43,167 nt of DNA from Anaerostipes butyraticus (GTDB lineage: Bacteria; Bacillota; Clostridia; Lachnospirales; Lachnospiraceae): NCBI RefSeq assembly GCF_016586355.1, contig NZ_BLYI01000042.1, forward strand, positions 1 through 43,167, read 5' to 3'. How positions within the stretch are numbered: the first letter of the stretch is position 1; each line of letters starts with the position of its first letter. The position numbers were made by a program, and so were the translations under genes. Positions 7,848 to 15,961 of this stretch are shown piece after piece. A model generated the notes under the pieces. The model saw only the letters and a list, made by a program, of their open reading frames with translations, searched no databases and was not told where the DNA came from.

Positions 7848-8609
7848 ATGATTTTTCAAATTGACAAAACCATATATGAACAATTATCAGAGACCGAGCG
7901 ATACATTGTTGATTTTATTATTCAAAACGAAAATAAAATTTCTTATCTTTCCATAACAAATATTGCTGATAAAACATTTTCATCCCCAGCGACTGTATCA
8001 AGAACTATCCAAAAATGTGGTTTTAAGGGGATCGCAGAATTACGTTATCTGATTTCAAAAGAAGATAAAGATAAGAGTAAAAATGTATCCCCATATGCCA
8101 TCAATAAATTACTGGATAAAGTCTATCAAGAATCTACGCAAACTATTGAAAATATTCCAATTCCTGCAATTTTAAAGGCAATTGATCATATCAATAATGC
8201 TGAAAAAATTTTCATCTATGCTCGTGGCTTTACTGCCATGTTTGCTGAACATTTTCAAATGTATCTACAGTTAATGGGATATCATGCTATTGTTGTAAAA
8301 GATGTAAAATGGATGGAACAAACCAAAAATCTGGTTACATCCGCAGATACCGTATTTGTTCTCTCCGTAAGAAATAGCACTCCAGAACTTGCACAATCTC
8401 TTCGTGTTGCCCGCCATATCGGTGCAAGAACTGTTGTGTGTTGTTGTAAAGCCATGACAGAATTAGAAAGATATGCAGACGTTGTTTTAATCGGACATTC
8501 GGATGTCATTATGGAAGAAAAAGGCCTCACTGTATACTCTCATCTTCCTTTACTAATTATTACCGAAACCATTATTAACTATCTTAGTACCGATGCGGAA
8601 TCTTTATAA
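7848..8609 (+). CDS. RpiR/MurR-family transcriptional regulator with SIS domain
   Basis: A 253-residue regulator. Residues 1 to about 75 form the RpiR helix-turn-helix domain (LSETERYIVDFIIQNEN, then SPATVSRTIQKCGFKG). Residues of about 100-250 form a SIS sugar-isomerase-fold domain that typically binds a phosphosugar (AEKIFIYARGFTAMFAEHF, VLSVRNSTPELAQ). ATG 7848-7850 was chosen because GGAGG lies seven bases upstream; a longer in-frame extension from 7749 would run through the operator and promoter. It is divergent from the PTS operon and probably its regulator, responding to a phosphorylated intermediate. Whether it activates or represses cannot be told. Confidence 0.88.
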   Translation: MIFQIDKTIYEQLSETERYIVDFIIQNENKISYLSITNIADKTFSSPATVSRTIQKCGFKGIAELRYLISKEDKDKSKNVSPYAINKLLDKVYQESTQTIENIPIPAILKAIDHINNAEKIFIYARGFTAMFAEHFQMYLQLMGYHAIVVKDVKWMEQTKNLVTSADTVFVLSVRNSTPELAQSLRVARHIGARTVVCCCKAMTELERYADVVLIGHSDVIMEEKGLTVYSHLPLLIITETIINYLSTDAESL

Positions 8610-8639
8610 GATTTCAAGGAAATATTTTATAGTAATCAA

Positions 8640-9355
8640 AACCACCGACTTAGCCGGTGGTTTGCTCACGCCCTATAAGGGCTCATTACCGGTACTGTAG
8701 TCTAAAGACTCATCGAATTGGTCTGCCAGCCACAGCATCATTTACTCACTGAGTCCTTTCAGACTCTTTCTATTTGTTTGTTTTTACTGGCTCTCCCGTA
8801 AAACGGATCTATATACTCCTTGGGAGTCATTTGGTCATATTCCCAGTCTTCCTGCAATTGATTTTGGATATACTCTTGTATCTTTTTCGCATTTTTCCCT
8901 ACCGTATCTACATAATATCCTCTGCACCAGAAATGTCGGTTCCCAAATCTATACTTCAGATTTGCGTGCCTTTCAAATATCATGAGCGTACTTTTCCCTT
9001 TTAGATACCCTACAGAACTTGACACACTATGCTTGGCGGTATCTCTACCAGCATATGAACGTGATCTCTGCACATTTCTGCTTCTACAATTTTTACTCCT
9101 TTTCTCCTGCATAGCATACTGAGAATCTTTGCTATATCTGCTTTTAACTTTCCATATATGATCTTTCTTCTAAATTTCGGCGCAAATACCAGATGGTACT
9201 TACAATTCCATTTCGCATGTGCTATACCCTGCACATCCATATGGATAATCTCCTTTGATCCTTAATGTGGCTGGCAAACCAACATTATTGTATTACTGGA
9301 GGTTTTTTACTGTAAGCTAAAGCGGTGCTGACTTACCTACATAGCAGGTAGTTTA
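8640..9355 (-). mobile_element. IS200/IS605-type insertion sequence (inactivated)
   Basis: A Y1 (HUH) transposase gene on the minus strand lies between subterminal imperfect palindromes, not terminal inverted repeats, as in IS200/IS605 elements. One hairpin is CCACCG/CGGTGG (8642-8660); the other is TACCT/AGGTA (9334-9350). No accessory TnpB/IscB gene is present, so it is the IS200 subtype. Ends are approximate, set by the hairpins. Its tnpA carries a frameshift, so it cannot move on its own. Confidence 0.8.
8759..9240 (-). pseudogene. tnpA: IS200-type transposase TnpA, frameshifted
   Basis: The first frame (from ATG 9238-9240) reads through KYHLVFAPKFRRK and the HUH motif in CRDHVHMLVEIPPSI, then stops at about 9010. 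The rest of the protein continues in another frame: SSVGYLKGKSTLMIF, RHFWCRGYYVDT and the catalytic-tyrosine segment KKIQEYIQNQ. Loss of one A near 9026 (ATAGTG where ATAAGTG would keep the frame) explains the break, and the total of 482 bp is one short of 161 codons. All catalytic residues survive, so the damage is probably recent. Programmed frameshifting is unlikely because this family does not normally use it. Confidence 0.85.
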
Positions 9356-9383
9356 TTTGTTCTTCAAAGTTTAAAGCCTAACA

Positions 9384-9447
9384 ATAAAAAAACCCCGCTT
9401 TCGCGGGGTTCAAAAAAGAGAGGATTAAAAAATATATGAAAAAGTAT
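9384..9447 (-). ncRNA. candidate small RNA with CCUCUC tract and terminator (copy 1)
   Basis: On the minus strand a promoter-like pair (9454-9481) is followed by about 37 nt of A/U-rich sequence containing AATCCTCTCTT. Then comes a GC-rich hairpin (9391-9410, AACCCCGC/GCGGGGTT) with a T run. No minus-strand reading frame fits. A near-identical leader followed by a different hairpin occurs at 43086-43167. The CCUCUC stretch is complementary to purine-rich Shine-Dalgarno sequences such as GAGAGG, so translational control is conceivable. The existence of the RNA is inferred. Confidence 0.45.
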
Positions 9448-9459
9448 GTCTTTATTATA
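9411..9459. repeat. conserved ~49-bp element, copy 1
   Basis: This segment matches 43119-43167 at roughly nine positions in ten (one 2-bp and one 1-bp length difference, three substitutions). Read on the plus strand it holds GAGAGG and then ATG AAA AAG, which could start a 19-codon peptide at 9436-9495. The copy differences include amino-acid-changing substitutions and an indel before the ATG, which favours an RNA or DNA element over a peptide. Confidence 0.65.
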
Positions 9460-9481
9460 GCAGAATTCCACACTTCATCAA
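9454..9481 (-). promoter_or_regulatory. promoter of the candidate small RNA
   Basis: On the minus strand TTGATG (9476-9481) and TATAAT (9454-9459) are 16 bp apart, placing a start near 9447. From here to the ybjQ promoter at 9684 I see no gene or clear signal. Confidence 0.5.
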
Positions 9482-9683
9482 TATTCTCCTTATAAACATT
9501 TCTAAAAGGATTCTAAACAAATGTAAGGAAATTCTTATTTTCCTTAAGTTTCTTTTTCTCCATCTTATTCGGCTCTGGCAGTAATTTGCTTTTTATCACA
9601 AAGTAATCTCTGAAATGCCGCAAATGTTGATTTTTAAAGGAAGAAAAAAGTCGTAATGAATTTACAAAAGAAACTGCATCTCA

Positions 9684-9711
9684 TTGTCAATTGGATAAGA
9701 TATGGTATACT
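9684..9711 (+). promoter_or_regulatory. promoter of the YbjQ-family gene
   Basis: TTGTCA (9684-9689) and TATACT (9706-9711) with a 16-bp spacer lie about 40 bp before the start codon. Confidence 0.65.
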
Positions 9712-9751
9712 TTTATTGTGATATATTTAATAGAGAAAGGAGAGAATTGTT

Positions 9752-10072
9752 ATGATTACTACAACGACACCTTCCGTAGAAGGAAAAAGAATTATCGAAT
9801 ATAAAGGGATTGTCTTCGGAGAAGTAATTTCCGGTGTCAATTTTGTAAAAGATATCGCAGCTTCCTTTACCAACTTCTTTGGAGGCCGTTCAGAAAGCTA
9901 TGAAAAAGAACTGATCCAGGCAAGAGAAGATGCAATTAAGGAAATGGAAAGCAGAGCAGAATCCATTGGAGCCAACGCCGTCGTCGGAGTAGATATTGAT
10001 TATGAGGTTCTCGGCGCTGATAATGGTATGCTGATGGTAACTGCAAGTGGAACCGCTGTTGTTGTTGAATAA
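9752..10072 (+). CDS. YbjQ/UPF0145-family protein
   Basis: A 106-residue member of the YbjQ (UPF0145, 'heavy-metal-binding domain') family, of uncertain function, thought to form pentameric rings. Family hallmarks: a T-rich N-terminus before the [14 protein letters not shown] strand, [20 protein letters not shown] near residues 29-48, [16 protein letters not shown] near 68-83 and a C-terminal GTAVVVE. AAGGAG lies nine bases before the ATG. Own promoter and own terminator make it monocistronic. It faces the tuf gene tail to tail. Confidence 0.88.
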   Translation: MITTTTPSVEGKRIIEYKGIVFGEVISGVNFVKDIAASFTNFFGGRSESYEKELIQAREDAIKEMESRAESIGANAVVGVDIDYEVLGADNGMLMVTASGTAVVVE

Positions 10073-10090
10073 AGGATTGTCAAAATCTGG

Positions 10091-10126
10091 GCCCTAATAG
10101 TGAAAGAAACTATTGGGGCTTTTTTA
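10091..10126 (+). terminator. terminator of the YbjQ-family gene
   Basis: GCCCTAATAGT pairs with ACTATTGGGGC (one G-T pair) and is followed by a run of seven T on the plus strand. Confidence 0.85.
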
Positions 10127-10137
10127 TGATAACAGAA

Positions 10138-10163
10138 AACCCCGGAAACCGAAGTTTCCAGGG
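10138..10163 (-). terminator. terminator of tuf
   Basis: On the minus strand CCCTGGAAAC, a TTCG tetraloop and GTTTCCGGGG are followed by TTTTCT. It lies about 40 bp after the tuf stop. Confidence 0.85.
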
Positions 10164-10198
10164 CTGTATTTACATCAATATTCTGTTATCAGATATAA

Positions 10199-11392
10199 TT
10201 ACTCGATGATCTGAGCAACACGTCCTGATCCTACAGTACGTCCACCTTCACGGATAGCGAAAGATAATCCCTGAGCCATAGCGATTGGATGGATCAGTTC
10301 GATTGTCATTTCTACGTTATCACCAGGCATGCACATTTCTGTTCCTTCTGGTAATTCGATAACACCTGTTACGTCTGTTGTTCTGAAGTAGAACTGTGGA
10401 CGATAGTTGTTGAAGAATGGAGTATGACGTCCACCTTCATCTTTTGTTAATACGTAAACCTGAGCTGTGAATTTTGTATGGCATGTGATAGATCCTGGCT
10501 GGCAGAGAACCTGTCCTCTTTCGATTTCGTCTCTCTGAACACCACGAAGTAATGCACCAATGTTATCACCAGCCTGAGCTTCGTCTAACAGTTTACGGAA
10601 CATTTCTACACCAGTTACAACAACTTTTCTTGTTTCTTCTTTGATACCAACGATTTCAACTTCGTCAGATACGTGAAGAACACCGCTCTCTACTCTACCT
10701 GTAGCAACAGTACCACGTCCTGTGATAGAGAATACGTCCTCTACTGGCATAAGGAATGGTTTGTCTGTGTCACGCTGTGGATCTGGAATGTAGCTGTCAA
10801 CAGCATCCATAAGTTCCATGATCTTGTCTCCCCATTCTCCGCTTGGATCTTCAAGAGCTTTTAAAGCAGATCCCTGGATTACAGGAATATCATCACCTGG
10901 GAATTCGTATTCATTTAATAATTCACGAATTTCCATTTCTACTAATTCTAATAATTCTTCATCGTCTACCATGTCACATTTGTTCATGAATACAACGATA
11001 TAAGGAACACCTACCTGACGAGAAAGCAGGATGTGCTCTTTAGTCTGAGCCATAACACCATCAGTTGCAGCAACAACAAGGATAGCACCGTCCATCTGAG
11101 CAGCACCAGTGATCATGTTCTTTACATAGTCAGCATGACCTGGGCAGTCAACGTGAGCGTAATGACGTTTTTCTGTTTCATACTCAACGTGAGCTGTAGA
11201 GATTGTGATACCACGTTCTCTTTCTTCTGGAGCTTTATCGATATCTTCGAAGTTCTCAGCTTTGTTTCCTTCTACTCTTTCAGCCAGAACTTTTGTGATA
11301 GCTGCTGTTAAAGTTGTTTTACCATGGTCAACGTGTCCGATGGTACCAATGTTACAATGAGGTTTGGTTCTCTCAAACTTTTCTTTAGCCAT
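10199..11392 (-). CDS. tuf: elongation factor Tu
   Basis: A 397-residue EF-Tu, the GTPase that delivers aminoacyl-tRNA to the ribosome. Visible are the G1 loop GHVDHGKT (near 18-25), the effector region [13 protein letters not shown] (near 59-71), the G3 motif DCPGHADY (near 81-88), the G4 motif NKCD (near 136-139), and the usual C-terminus ending in [13 protein letters not shown] 11390-11392 was chosen because AAGGAGG lies nine bases upstream and the protein then begins [12 protein letters not shown] as in relatives. It follows fusA as in the str operon but has its own promoter and a structured leader. Confidence 0.98.
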   Translation of the reverse strand: MAKEKFERTKPHCNIGTIGHVDHGKTTLTAAITKVLAERVEGNKAENFEDIDKAPEERERGITISTAHVEYETEKRHYAHVDCPGHADYVKNMITGAAQMDGAILVVAATDGVMAQTKEHILLSRQVGVPYIVVFMNKCDMVDDEELLELVEMEIRELLNEYEFPGDDIPVIQGSALKALEDPSGEWGDKIMELMDAVDSYIPDPQRDTDKPFLMPVEDVFSITGRGTVATGRVESGVLHVSDEVEIVGIKEETRKVVVTGVEMFRKLLDEAQAGDNIGALLRGVQRDEIERGQVLCQPGSITCHTKFTAQVYVLTKDEGGRHTPFFNNYRPQFYFRTTDVTGVIELPEGTEMCMPGDNVEMTIELIHPIAMAQGLSFAIREGGRTVGSGRVAQIIE

Positions 11393-11410
11393 TTTAAATG
11401 TCCTCCTTAT

Positions 11411-11475
11411 TCGCCCTACGGGCAATTACAAATAATAAAATTTACTACTTCTATATAGCCGCCCGTATAAGGGCT
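11411..11475 (-). other. structured leader of tuf
   Basis: Between the tuf promoter and its ribosome binding site, the minus strand has two GC-rich hairpins in otherwise A/T-rich DNA: GCCCTTATACGGGC and, directly before the Shine-Dalgarno, GCCCGTAGGGC. The arms of the two share GCCC/GGGC sequences and could pair alternatively. No known riboswitch class is recognised. Confidence 0.4.
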
Positions 11476-11487
11476 GTCCTAAATTTG

Positions 11488-11516
11488 ATTATATTTCATT
11501 TACATAAATATTTCAA
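11488..11516 (-). promoter_or_regulatory. tuf promoter
   Basis: On the minus strand TTGAAA (11511-11516) and TATAAT (11488-11493) are separated by 17 bp, inside the fusA-tuf gap. Confidence 0.8.
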
Positions 11517-11545
11517 GCCTATTTTCCTGAAAAAAGCGTGTTTTC

Positions 11546-13657
11546 TTACTTATCTGCAAGTACTTTTTCCTGTACATTCTTCGGCACTGGCTCATAGCTG
11601 CTGAAGAACATTGAATAGTTACCACGTCCCTGTGTTCTAGAACGCAGGTCTGTAGAATATCCAAACATTTCTGCAAGTGGAACGAATGCACGAACCATCT
11701 TACCGCCAGCAATGTCATCCATACCTTCGATACGTCCGCGGCGTGCATTGATATCACCAATTACATCACCCATGTATTCTTCCGGCATTGTAACCTCAAC
11801 CCTCATGATTGGCTCAAGAAGGATTGGATCTGCTTTCTGCATTGCTTCTTTAAATGCCATAGATCCGGCAATGTGGAATGCCATCTCACTAGAGTCGACA
11901 TCATGGTAAGATCCATCATATACTGTAGCTTTTACACCAAGTACTGGGAATCCACCTAAGACACCAGACTGAGCTGCTTCTTCGATACCTTCTCCAACTG
12001 CTGGGATGTATTCTTTTGGAATCGCACCACCGACAACAGTAGATTCGAACTTGAACAGTTCTTCTCCGTTGGCATCCATTGGCTCAAAGTGTACTTTACA
12101 GTGTCCATACTGTCCACGTCCACCAGACTGTTTTGCATATTTGCTGTCAACATCGACTGCTTTTGTAAATGTTTCTTTGTATGCTACCTGAGGAGCACCT
12201 ACGTTTGCTTCTACTTTGAACTCGCGAAGCAGACGGTCAACGATAATTTCAAGATGAAGTTCTCCCATTCCGGAAATGATCGTCTGTCCTGTCTCCTGAT
12301 CTGTATGAGCTCTGAATGTAGGATCTTCTTCTGCCAGTTTAGCAAGTGCTTCTGCCATCTTGCCCTGGTCTCCCTTAGTTTTAGGCTCGATCGCTACGTC
12401 GATAACCGGCTCTGGGAATTCCATGGATTCCAGAATAACTGGATACTTCTCATCACAGATTGTATCACCTGTTGTTGTTGTCTTAAATCCAACAGCAGCA
12501 GCGATATCTCCTGAGTATACAGTATCTAATTCTTCACGCTTGTTGGCATGCATCTGAAGGATACGTCCAACACGCTCTTTTTTGTTCTTTGTAGCATTTA
12601 ATACATAAGATCCAGATTTGCATGTTCCGGAATATACACGGAAGAATGCAAGTTTTCCAACGAATGGGTCTGTCATGATCTTAAATGCAAGTGCTGAGAA
12701 TGGCTCTTCATCAGAGGCATGTCTCTCGACTTCATTTCCATCTTCATCTACACCTTTGATAGATGGGATGTCTGTTGGAGCCGGCATATAGTCAAGGATT
12801 GCATCCAGTAATTTCTGAACACCCTTGTTTCTGTAAGCAGATCCGCAGCAGATTGGAACAGCTGTACATTCACATGTTCCTTTTCTTAAGGCTGCTTTTA
12901 ATGATTCAACAGATGGCTCATCTCCTTCTAAGTATTCCATCATAAGATCATCATCTAACTCACAGATCTTTTCGATCAGCTCTGTATGGTAAAGTTCTGC
13001 ATCTTCCTGCATATCTTCAGGAATATCAACAATAGAGATGTCCTCACCTTTTTCATCATTGTAGATGTAGGCTTTCATCTCGAACAGGTCGATGATTCCC
13101 TGGAAGTCATCTTCTTTACCAATCGGCAGCTGCAGTACAACCGCATTAGCGCCCAGACGTTCTTTGATCTGGTCTACAGCTCCGTAGAAGTTTGCACCTA
13201 AGATATCCATCTTATTGATAAATGCCATTCTTGGTACATTGTATGTGTCAGCCTGACGCCATACGTTCTCAGACTGAGGTTCTACTCCGCCTTTTGCACA
13301 GAACACACCAACTGCACCGTCAAGTACACGCAGGGAACGCTCTACTTCTACTGTGAAGTCTACGTGGCCTGGTGTATCAATGATGTTGATACGATGCTCC
13401 AGCGCACCTGGCTCTGGTTTGTTTTCTTTCTGGTGAGTCCAGTGGCATGTCGTAGCAGCGGAAGTAATTGTGATACCTCTTTCCTGCTCCTGCTCCATCC
13501 AGTCCATGGTAGCAGTACCATCATGAGTATCACCAATTTTATAGTTAACACCAGTATAATAAAGGATACGCTCTGTTAATGTTGTTTTACCAGCATCGAT
13601 ATGAGCCATAATACCAATATTTCTGGTTCTCTCTAATGGATATTCTCTTCCAGCCAA
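11546..13657 (-). CDS. fusA: elongation factor G
   Basis: A 703-residue EF-G, the translocation GTPase. Seen: the G1 loop AHIDAGKTT near 18-26, [11 protein letters not shown] near 60-70, DTPGHVDF near 91-98, NKMD near 145-148, the domain [12 protein letters not shown] region, the domain IV motif GGRGQYGH and the C-terminal [11 protein letters not shown]. The start codon is TTG (13655-13657), with AGGAGG eight bases upstream and the protein beginning [19 protein letters not shown]; no in-frame ATG fits better. A TTG start for such a highly expressed gene is unusual. It lies 59 bp after rpsG, without a visible promoter of its own. Confidence 0.97.
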   Translation of the reverse strand: MAGREYPLERTRNIGIMAHIDAGKTTLTERILYYTGVNYKIGDTHDGTATMDWMEQEQERGITITSAATTCHWTHQKENKPEPGALEHRINIIDTPGHVDFTVEVERSLRVLDGAVGVFCAKGGVEPQSENVWRQADTYNVPRMAFINKMDILGANFYGAVDQIKERLGANAVVLQLPIGKEDDFQGIIDLFEMKAYIYNDEKGEDISIVDIPEDMQEDAELYHTELIEKICELDDDLMMEYLEGDEPSVESLKAALRKGTCECTAVPICCGSAYRNKGVQKLLDAILDYMPAPTDIPSIKGVDEDGNEVERHASDEEPFSALAFKIMTDPFVGKLAFFRVYSGTCKSGSYVLNATKNKKERVGRILQMHANKREELDTVYSGDIAAAVGFKTTTTGDTICDEKYPVILESMEFPEPVIDVAIEPKTKGDQGKMAEALAKLAEEDPTFRAHTDQETGQTIISGMGELHLEIIVDRLLREFKVEANVGAPQVAYKETFTKAVDVDSKYAKQSGGRGQYGHCKVHFEPMDANGEELFKFESTVVGGAIPKEYIPAVGEGIEEAAQSGVLGGFPVLGVKATVYDGSYHDVDSSEMAFHIAGSMAFKEAMQKADPILLEPIMRVEVTMPEEYMGDVIGDINARRGRIEGMDDIAGGKMVRAFVPLAEMFGYSTDLRSRTQGRGNYSMFFSSYEPVPKNVQEKVLADK

Positions 13658-13716
13658 GGTTTTTTCCTCCTATTGTTTTTAAGTAAAACATCCGCAGAAT
13701 AAATCTTTTGATAAGA

Positions 13717-14187
13717 TTAGAATCTGTAATGTGCGAACGCTTTGTTTGCTTCTGCCATTTTGTGCATATCTTCTTTTTTCTTTACAGATGCACCTGTATT
13801 GTTGGATGCATCAAGAATTTCTTTTGCAAGACGCTCTTCCATTGTTCTCTCTCCTCTTTTTCTGGAGAAAGTTGTCAGCCAGCGAAGTGCTAATGCCTGT
13901 CTTCTGTCCGGTCTTACGTCGATTGGCACCTGATAAGTAGCACCACCGATACGTCTGGCCTTTACTTCAAGAACTGGCATGATATTGTTCATAGCTTCTT
14001 CGAAGACCTCAAGAGCTGGTTTTCCAGCTTCCTGTTCTACACGGGCAAATGCTCCGTATACGATTTTCTGAGCAATTCCTTTTTTACCATCCAACATGAT
14101 GTTGTTGATTAACTTTGTCACAACCTTATTGTTGTAAATAGGATCTGCCAATACGTCTCTTTTCGCAACATGTCCTTTACGCGGCAC
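13717..14187 (-). CDS. rpsG: 30S ribosomal protein S7
   Basis: A 156-residue S7, which binds the 3' domain of 16S rRNA and nucleates assembly of the small-subunit head. Typical motifs: [33 protein letters not shown] and the C-terminal RRLAKEI-like segment, ending in FAHYRF. The start is GTG 14185-14187 (then [10 protein letters not shown]), with AAGGAGGG about seven bases upstream; this gives exactly the family length. A longer in-frame extension reaches into the rpsL-rpsG gap and is not credible. The 180-bp gap to rpsL is long for this operon and could hold the S7 autoregulatory structure, but I could not assign one. Confidence 0.97.
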   Translation of the reverse strand: MPRKGHVAKRDVLADPIYNNKVVTKLINNIMLDGKKGIAQKIVYGAFARVEQEAGKPALEVFEEAMNNIMPVLEVKARRIGGATYQVPIDVRPDRRQALALRWLTTFSRKRGERTMEERLAKEILDASNNTGASVKKKEDMHKMAEANKAFAHYRF

Positions 14188-14367
14188 GGTTCTTCCCTCC
14201 TTAATAATAATTAATTCATCGGTACTCATACTTTTAATTCTGTATGTTCGTGCAGGACCTATATATCTCCTGTAACCTTTTGTAGGAAACAATAAAGTTC
14301 CGGCACAACTATACAAGGTAGCGAAAGATCAAATCTTTACGCTGCTTTGTACCAATTTAGTTTTACT

Positions 14368-14784
14368 CTATTTTTTCTTCGGTCTCTTTGCTCCATATTT
14401 AGAACGAGCCTGCATTCTGTTAGCTACACCAGCTGTATCCAGTGTACCTCTAACGATATGGTAACGAGTACCTGGTAAGTCTTTTACACGACCACCACGA
14501 ATCAGAACAACGCTATGTTCCTGTAAGTTATGTCCTTCACCTGGGATATAGCTTGTTACTTCGATTCCGTTAGAAAGACGAACTCTGGCAATCTTACGAA
14601 GAGCTGAGTTAGGCTTTTTAGGAGTTGCAGTTTTAACAGCTGTACAAACACCTCTCTTCTGCGGAGAGCTTGTATTTGTAGCTTTCTTCTTTAAGGAGTT
14701 ATATCCTCTCTGAAGAGCTGGTGCTGTAGACTTCTTTACAGATGTCTTTCTCCCTTTTCTAACTAATTGGTTAAAAGTTGGCAT
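14368..14784 (-). CDS. rpsL: 30S ribosomal protein S12
   Basis: A 138-residue S12, the decoding-centre protein, with [15 protein letters not shown] and [13 protein letters not shown]. The lysines at the two classical streptomycin-resistance positions are the wild-type residues. ATG 14782-14784 is preceded by GGAGG with an eight-base spacer; an in-frame ATG five codons upstream overlaps the ribosome binding site itself. First gene of rpsL-rpsG-fusA. Confidence 0.97.
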   Translation of the reverse strand: MPTFNQLVRKGRKTSVKKSTAPALQRGYNSLKKKATNTSSPQKRGVCTAVKTATPKKPNSALRKIARVRLSNGIEVTSYIPGEGHNLQEHSVVLIRGGRVKDLPGTRYHIVRGTLDTAGVANRMQARSKYGAKRPKKK

Positions 14785-14862
14785 TGATTTCACCTCCATA
14801 CATGTTTTCTACTTTTGGTTACTTCATTTCACCTAGTGACTCACGTGTTTTTTTGCACCCAA

Positions 14863-14902
14863 AAAGACACGCTAGATTAGTATATAACTCCAGCGTGTCT
14901 TT
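14863..14902. promoter_or_regulatory. 11-bp inverted repeat overlapping the str promoter
   Basis: AAAGACACGCT (14863-14873) and AGCGTGTCTTT (14892-14902) are perfect inverted copies 18 bp apart. One arm fills most of the -35/-10 spacer; the other covers the expected transcription start. Because one arm is not transcribed, this is more likely a DNA-level operator than an RNA hairpin. Confidence 0.55.
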
Positions 14903-14907
14903 GTCAA
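14879..14907 (-). promoter_or_regulatory. promoter of rpsL-rpsG-fusA
   Basis: On the minus strand TTGACA (14902-14907) and TATACT (14879-14884) with a 17-bp spacer lie about 95 bp before the rpsL start. Confidence 0.88.
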
Positions 14908-14925
14908 TACCTTTCTCCTGAATTA

Positions 14926-15051
14926 TTATAAATCTTTTACAGTACTTTTATGGATATCGGGAAAATCACCGCCATCTTTCCAGCTGCCGGAATCATGCTT
15001 TCTCGTCACATCATTCCTTCTTTCGTCCTGCAGCAGCTTTTTCGTTCTCAT
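14926..15051 (-). CDS. possible small hypothetical protein, 41 aa
   Basis: ATG 15049-15051 is preceded by GGAG with a six-base spacer and opens a 41-codon frame rich in charged residues (MRTKKLLQDERRND at the start, KSTVKDL at the end). It sits just upstream of the str promoter and downstream of the candidate long RNA. I recognise no family; length and composition do not exclude chance. Confidence 0.3.
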   Translation of the reverse strand: MRTKKLLQDERRNDVTRKHDSGSWKDGGDFPDIHKSTVKDL

Positions 15052-15088
15052 GGCTATCTCCGTCTTCTCATCTCCTACTGCTTCTCTT

Positions 15089-15766
15089 TAAAAAAATGAT
15101 TTCTTTACATCATCTTTTCGATTTATAACATATTCTGGAGAATTGATTAATGAGTTCCTTTTATCAAAACGCCCCACCGGTCAGTCGGTGTATCTTTTAA
15201 AATTTCCTCCTTTCGGAAATTATCGTTTTAAGAGTTCTTCAAAGTCTTTTTCTATCCTTTAAACTTTCTGCGGAATCTCTTTTGAGTTCCTGTCTGAAAT
15301 CCTTTTCGAATTTCCTTTCTCTTTAAAGAATTAAGACTCCTTTTGAAATCTCTTTGAAGTTTCTTTCTGAAACTCCTTTTAAAAGTCTTTTCCTGATTTT
15401 CTGAATCCCAAGAATTCTTTGAACCTTCTTTTCTCTTTGGAATCCATGCGGACATCTGAATCTTCCTTTTCCTTCCCAGGATGTTGTTATGATCCAGCTG
15501 TTGATTCTTATGATTTGTTCCGGTACTGAAAATCTTTGACTTCTTAAATTACTTCCTTTGTATCTTTTTTGATGAGGTTGACTCCTTTACCGTTCTTTCC
15601 GTTCAAAGACTTGCTGTATTCCGTCCGGGAATCGCAATATCTTGTTAAGTCAGTCTCATTCTTCCAATTAATACATCCACCGACTGCCGGTTTAGAAAGT
15701 TCTTTTCGAACTTTCGGGAGCATTTTAAGCTATTTCTTTCTTTATTAAGTTGTCTTTCTTTTGATG
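15089..15766 (-). ncRNA. candidate long structured non-coding RNA between rpoC and rpsL
   Basis: A consensus promoter (15772-15800) faces about 675 bp without a convincing gene. The predicted transcript is strongly purine-rich, with many AAGGAG- and AAAGAGATT-like words. It contains hairpins at 15695-15715 (8-bp stem), 15359-15373 (5 bp) and 15201-15221 (7 bp). Segments at 15677-15690 and 15177-15190, nearly 490 nt apart, are complementary over 13 bp with a single bulge and could close a large domain. A weak hairpin plus seven T lies at 15089-15113. A basic 67-codon frame at 15252-15455 lies inside and is probably a by-product of the purine bias. It matches no large RNA (rnpB, tmRNA, OLE) that I can recognise. 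Confidence 0.4.
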
Positions 15767-15771
15767 GTTTT

Positions 15772-15800
15772 ATTATATCAATTTCTGATTTATTTGTCAA
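15772..15800 (-). promoter_or_regulatory. consensus sigma-A promoter without a coding gene
   Basis: On the minus strand TTGACA (15795-15800), a 17-bp spacer and TATAAT (15772-15777): a perfect match to both boxes, among the best in the window, about 110 bp after the rpoC terminator. Confidence 0.8.
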
Positions 15801-15911
15801 GTTAAAAGTATTTTCTGATTTCTTAAGATATTCTATCGTAATATACTGAATACAGTACACATAATTTTCTTTTGCTTTGTTCGCTAAAAACTTTTCGTTG
15901 TTTTCCAAAAA

Positions 15912-15943
15912 GAAAAAAGCCAGGACATATCCCGGCTTTCCCC
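15912..15943 (-). terminator. terminator of rpoB-rpoC
   Basis: On the minus strand AAAGCCGGGA and TCCTGGCTTT form a stem around a short loop, followed by a T run, about 20 bp after the rpoC stop. Confidence 0.85.
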
Positions 15944-15961
15944 TTCATTTCATTTTATGAA

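Noticed and set aside
9436-9495. A 19-codon plus-strand peptide with GAGAGG upstream, inside the repeated element.
   Set aside because: The second copy differs by amino-acid-changing substitutions and a 2-bp indel before the ATG, and the hairpin works as a terminator only on the minus strand.
15252-15455. A 67-codon minus-strand frame encoding an extremely basic protein (repeated KR, FKRS, FRRKFKG).
   Set aside because: Its composition follows directly from the purine-rich repeats of the region, it resembles no family, and similar runs continue beyond its ends; better explained as part of the candidate RNA. An AAGGAAG site upstream keeps a small doubt.
15645-15908. An 87-codon Lys/Asn-rich frame just after the rpoC terminator.
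   Set aside because: It spans the consensus promoter at 15772-15800, has no good start, and its composition is that of A/T-rich non-coding DNA.
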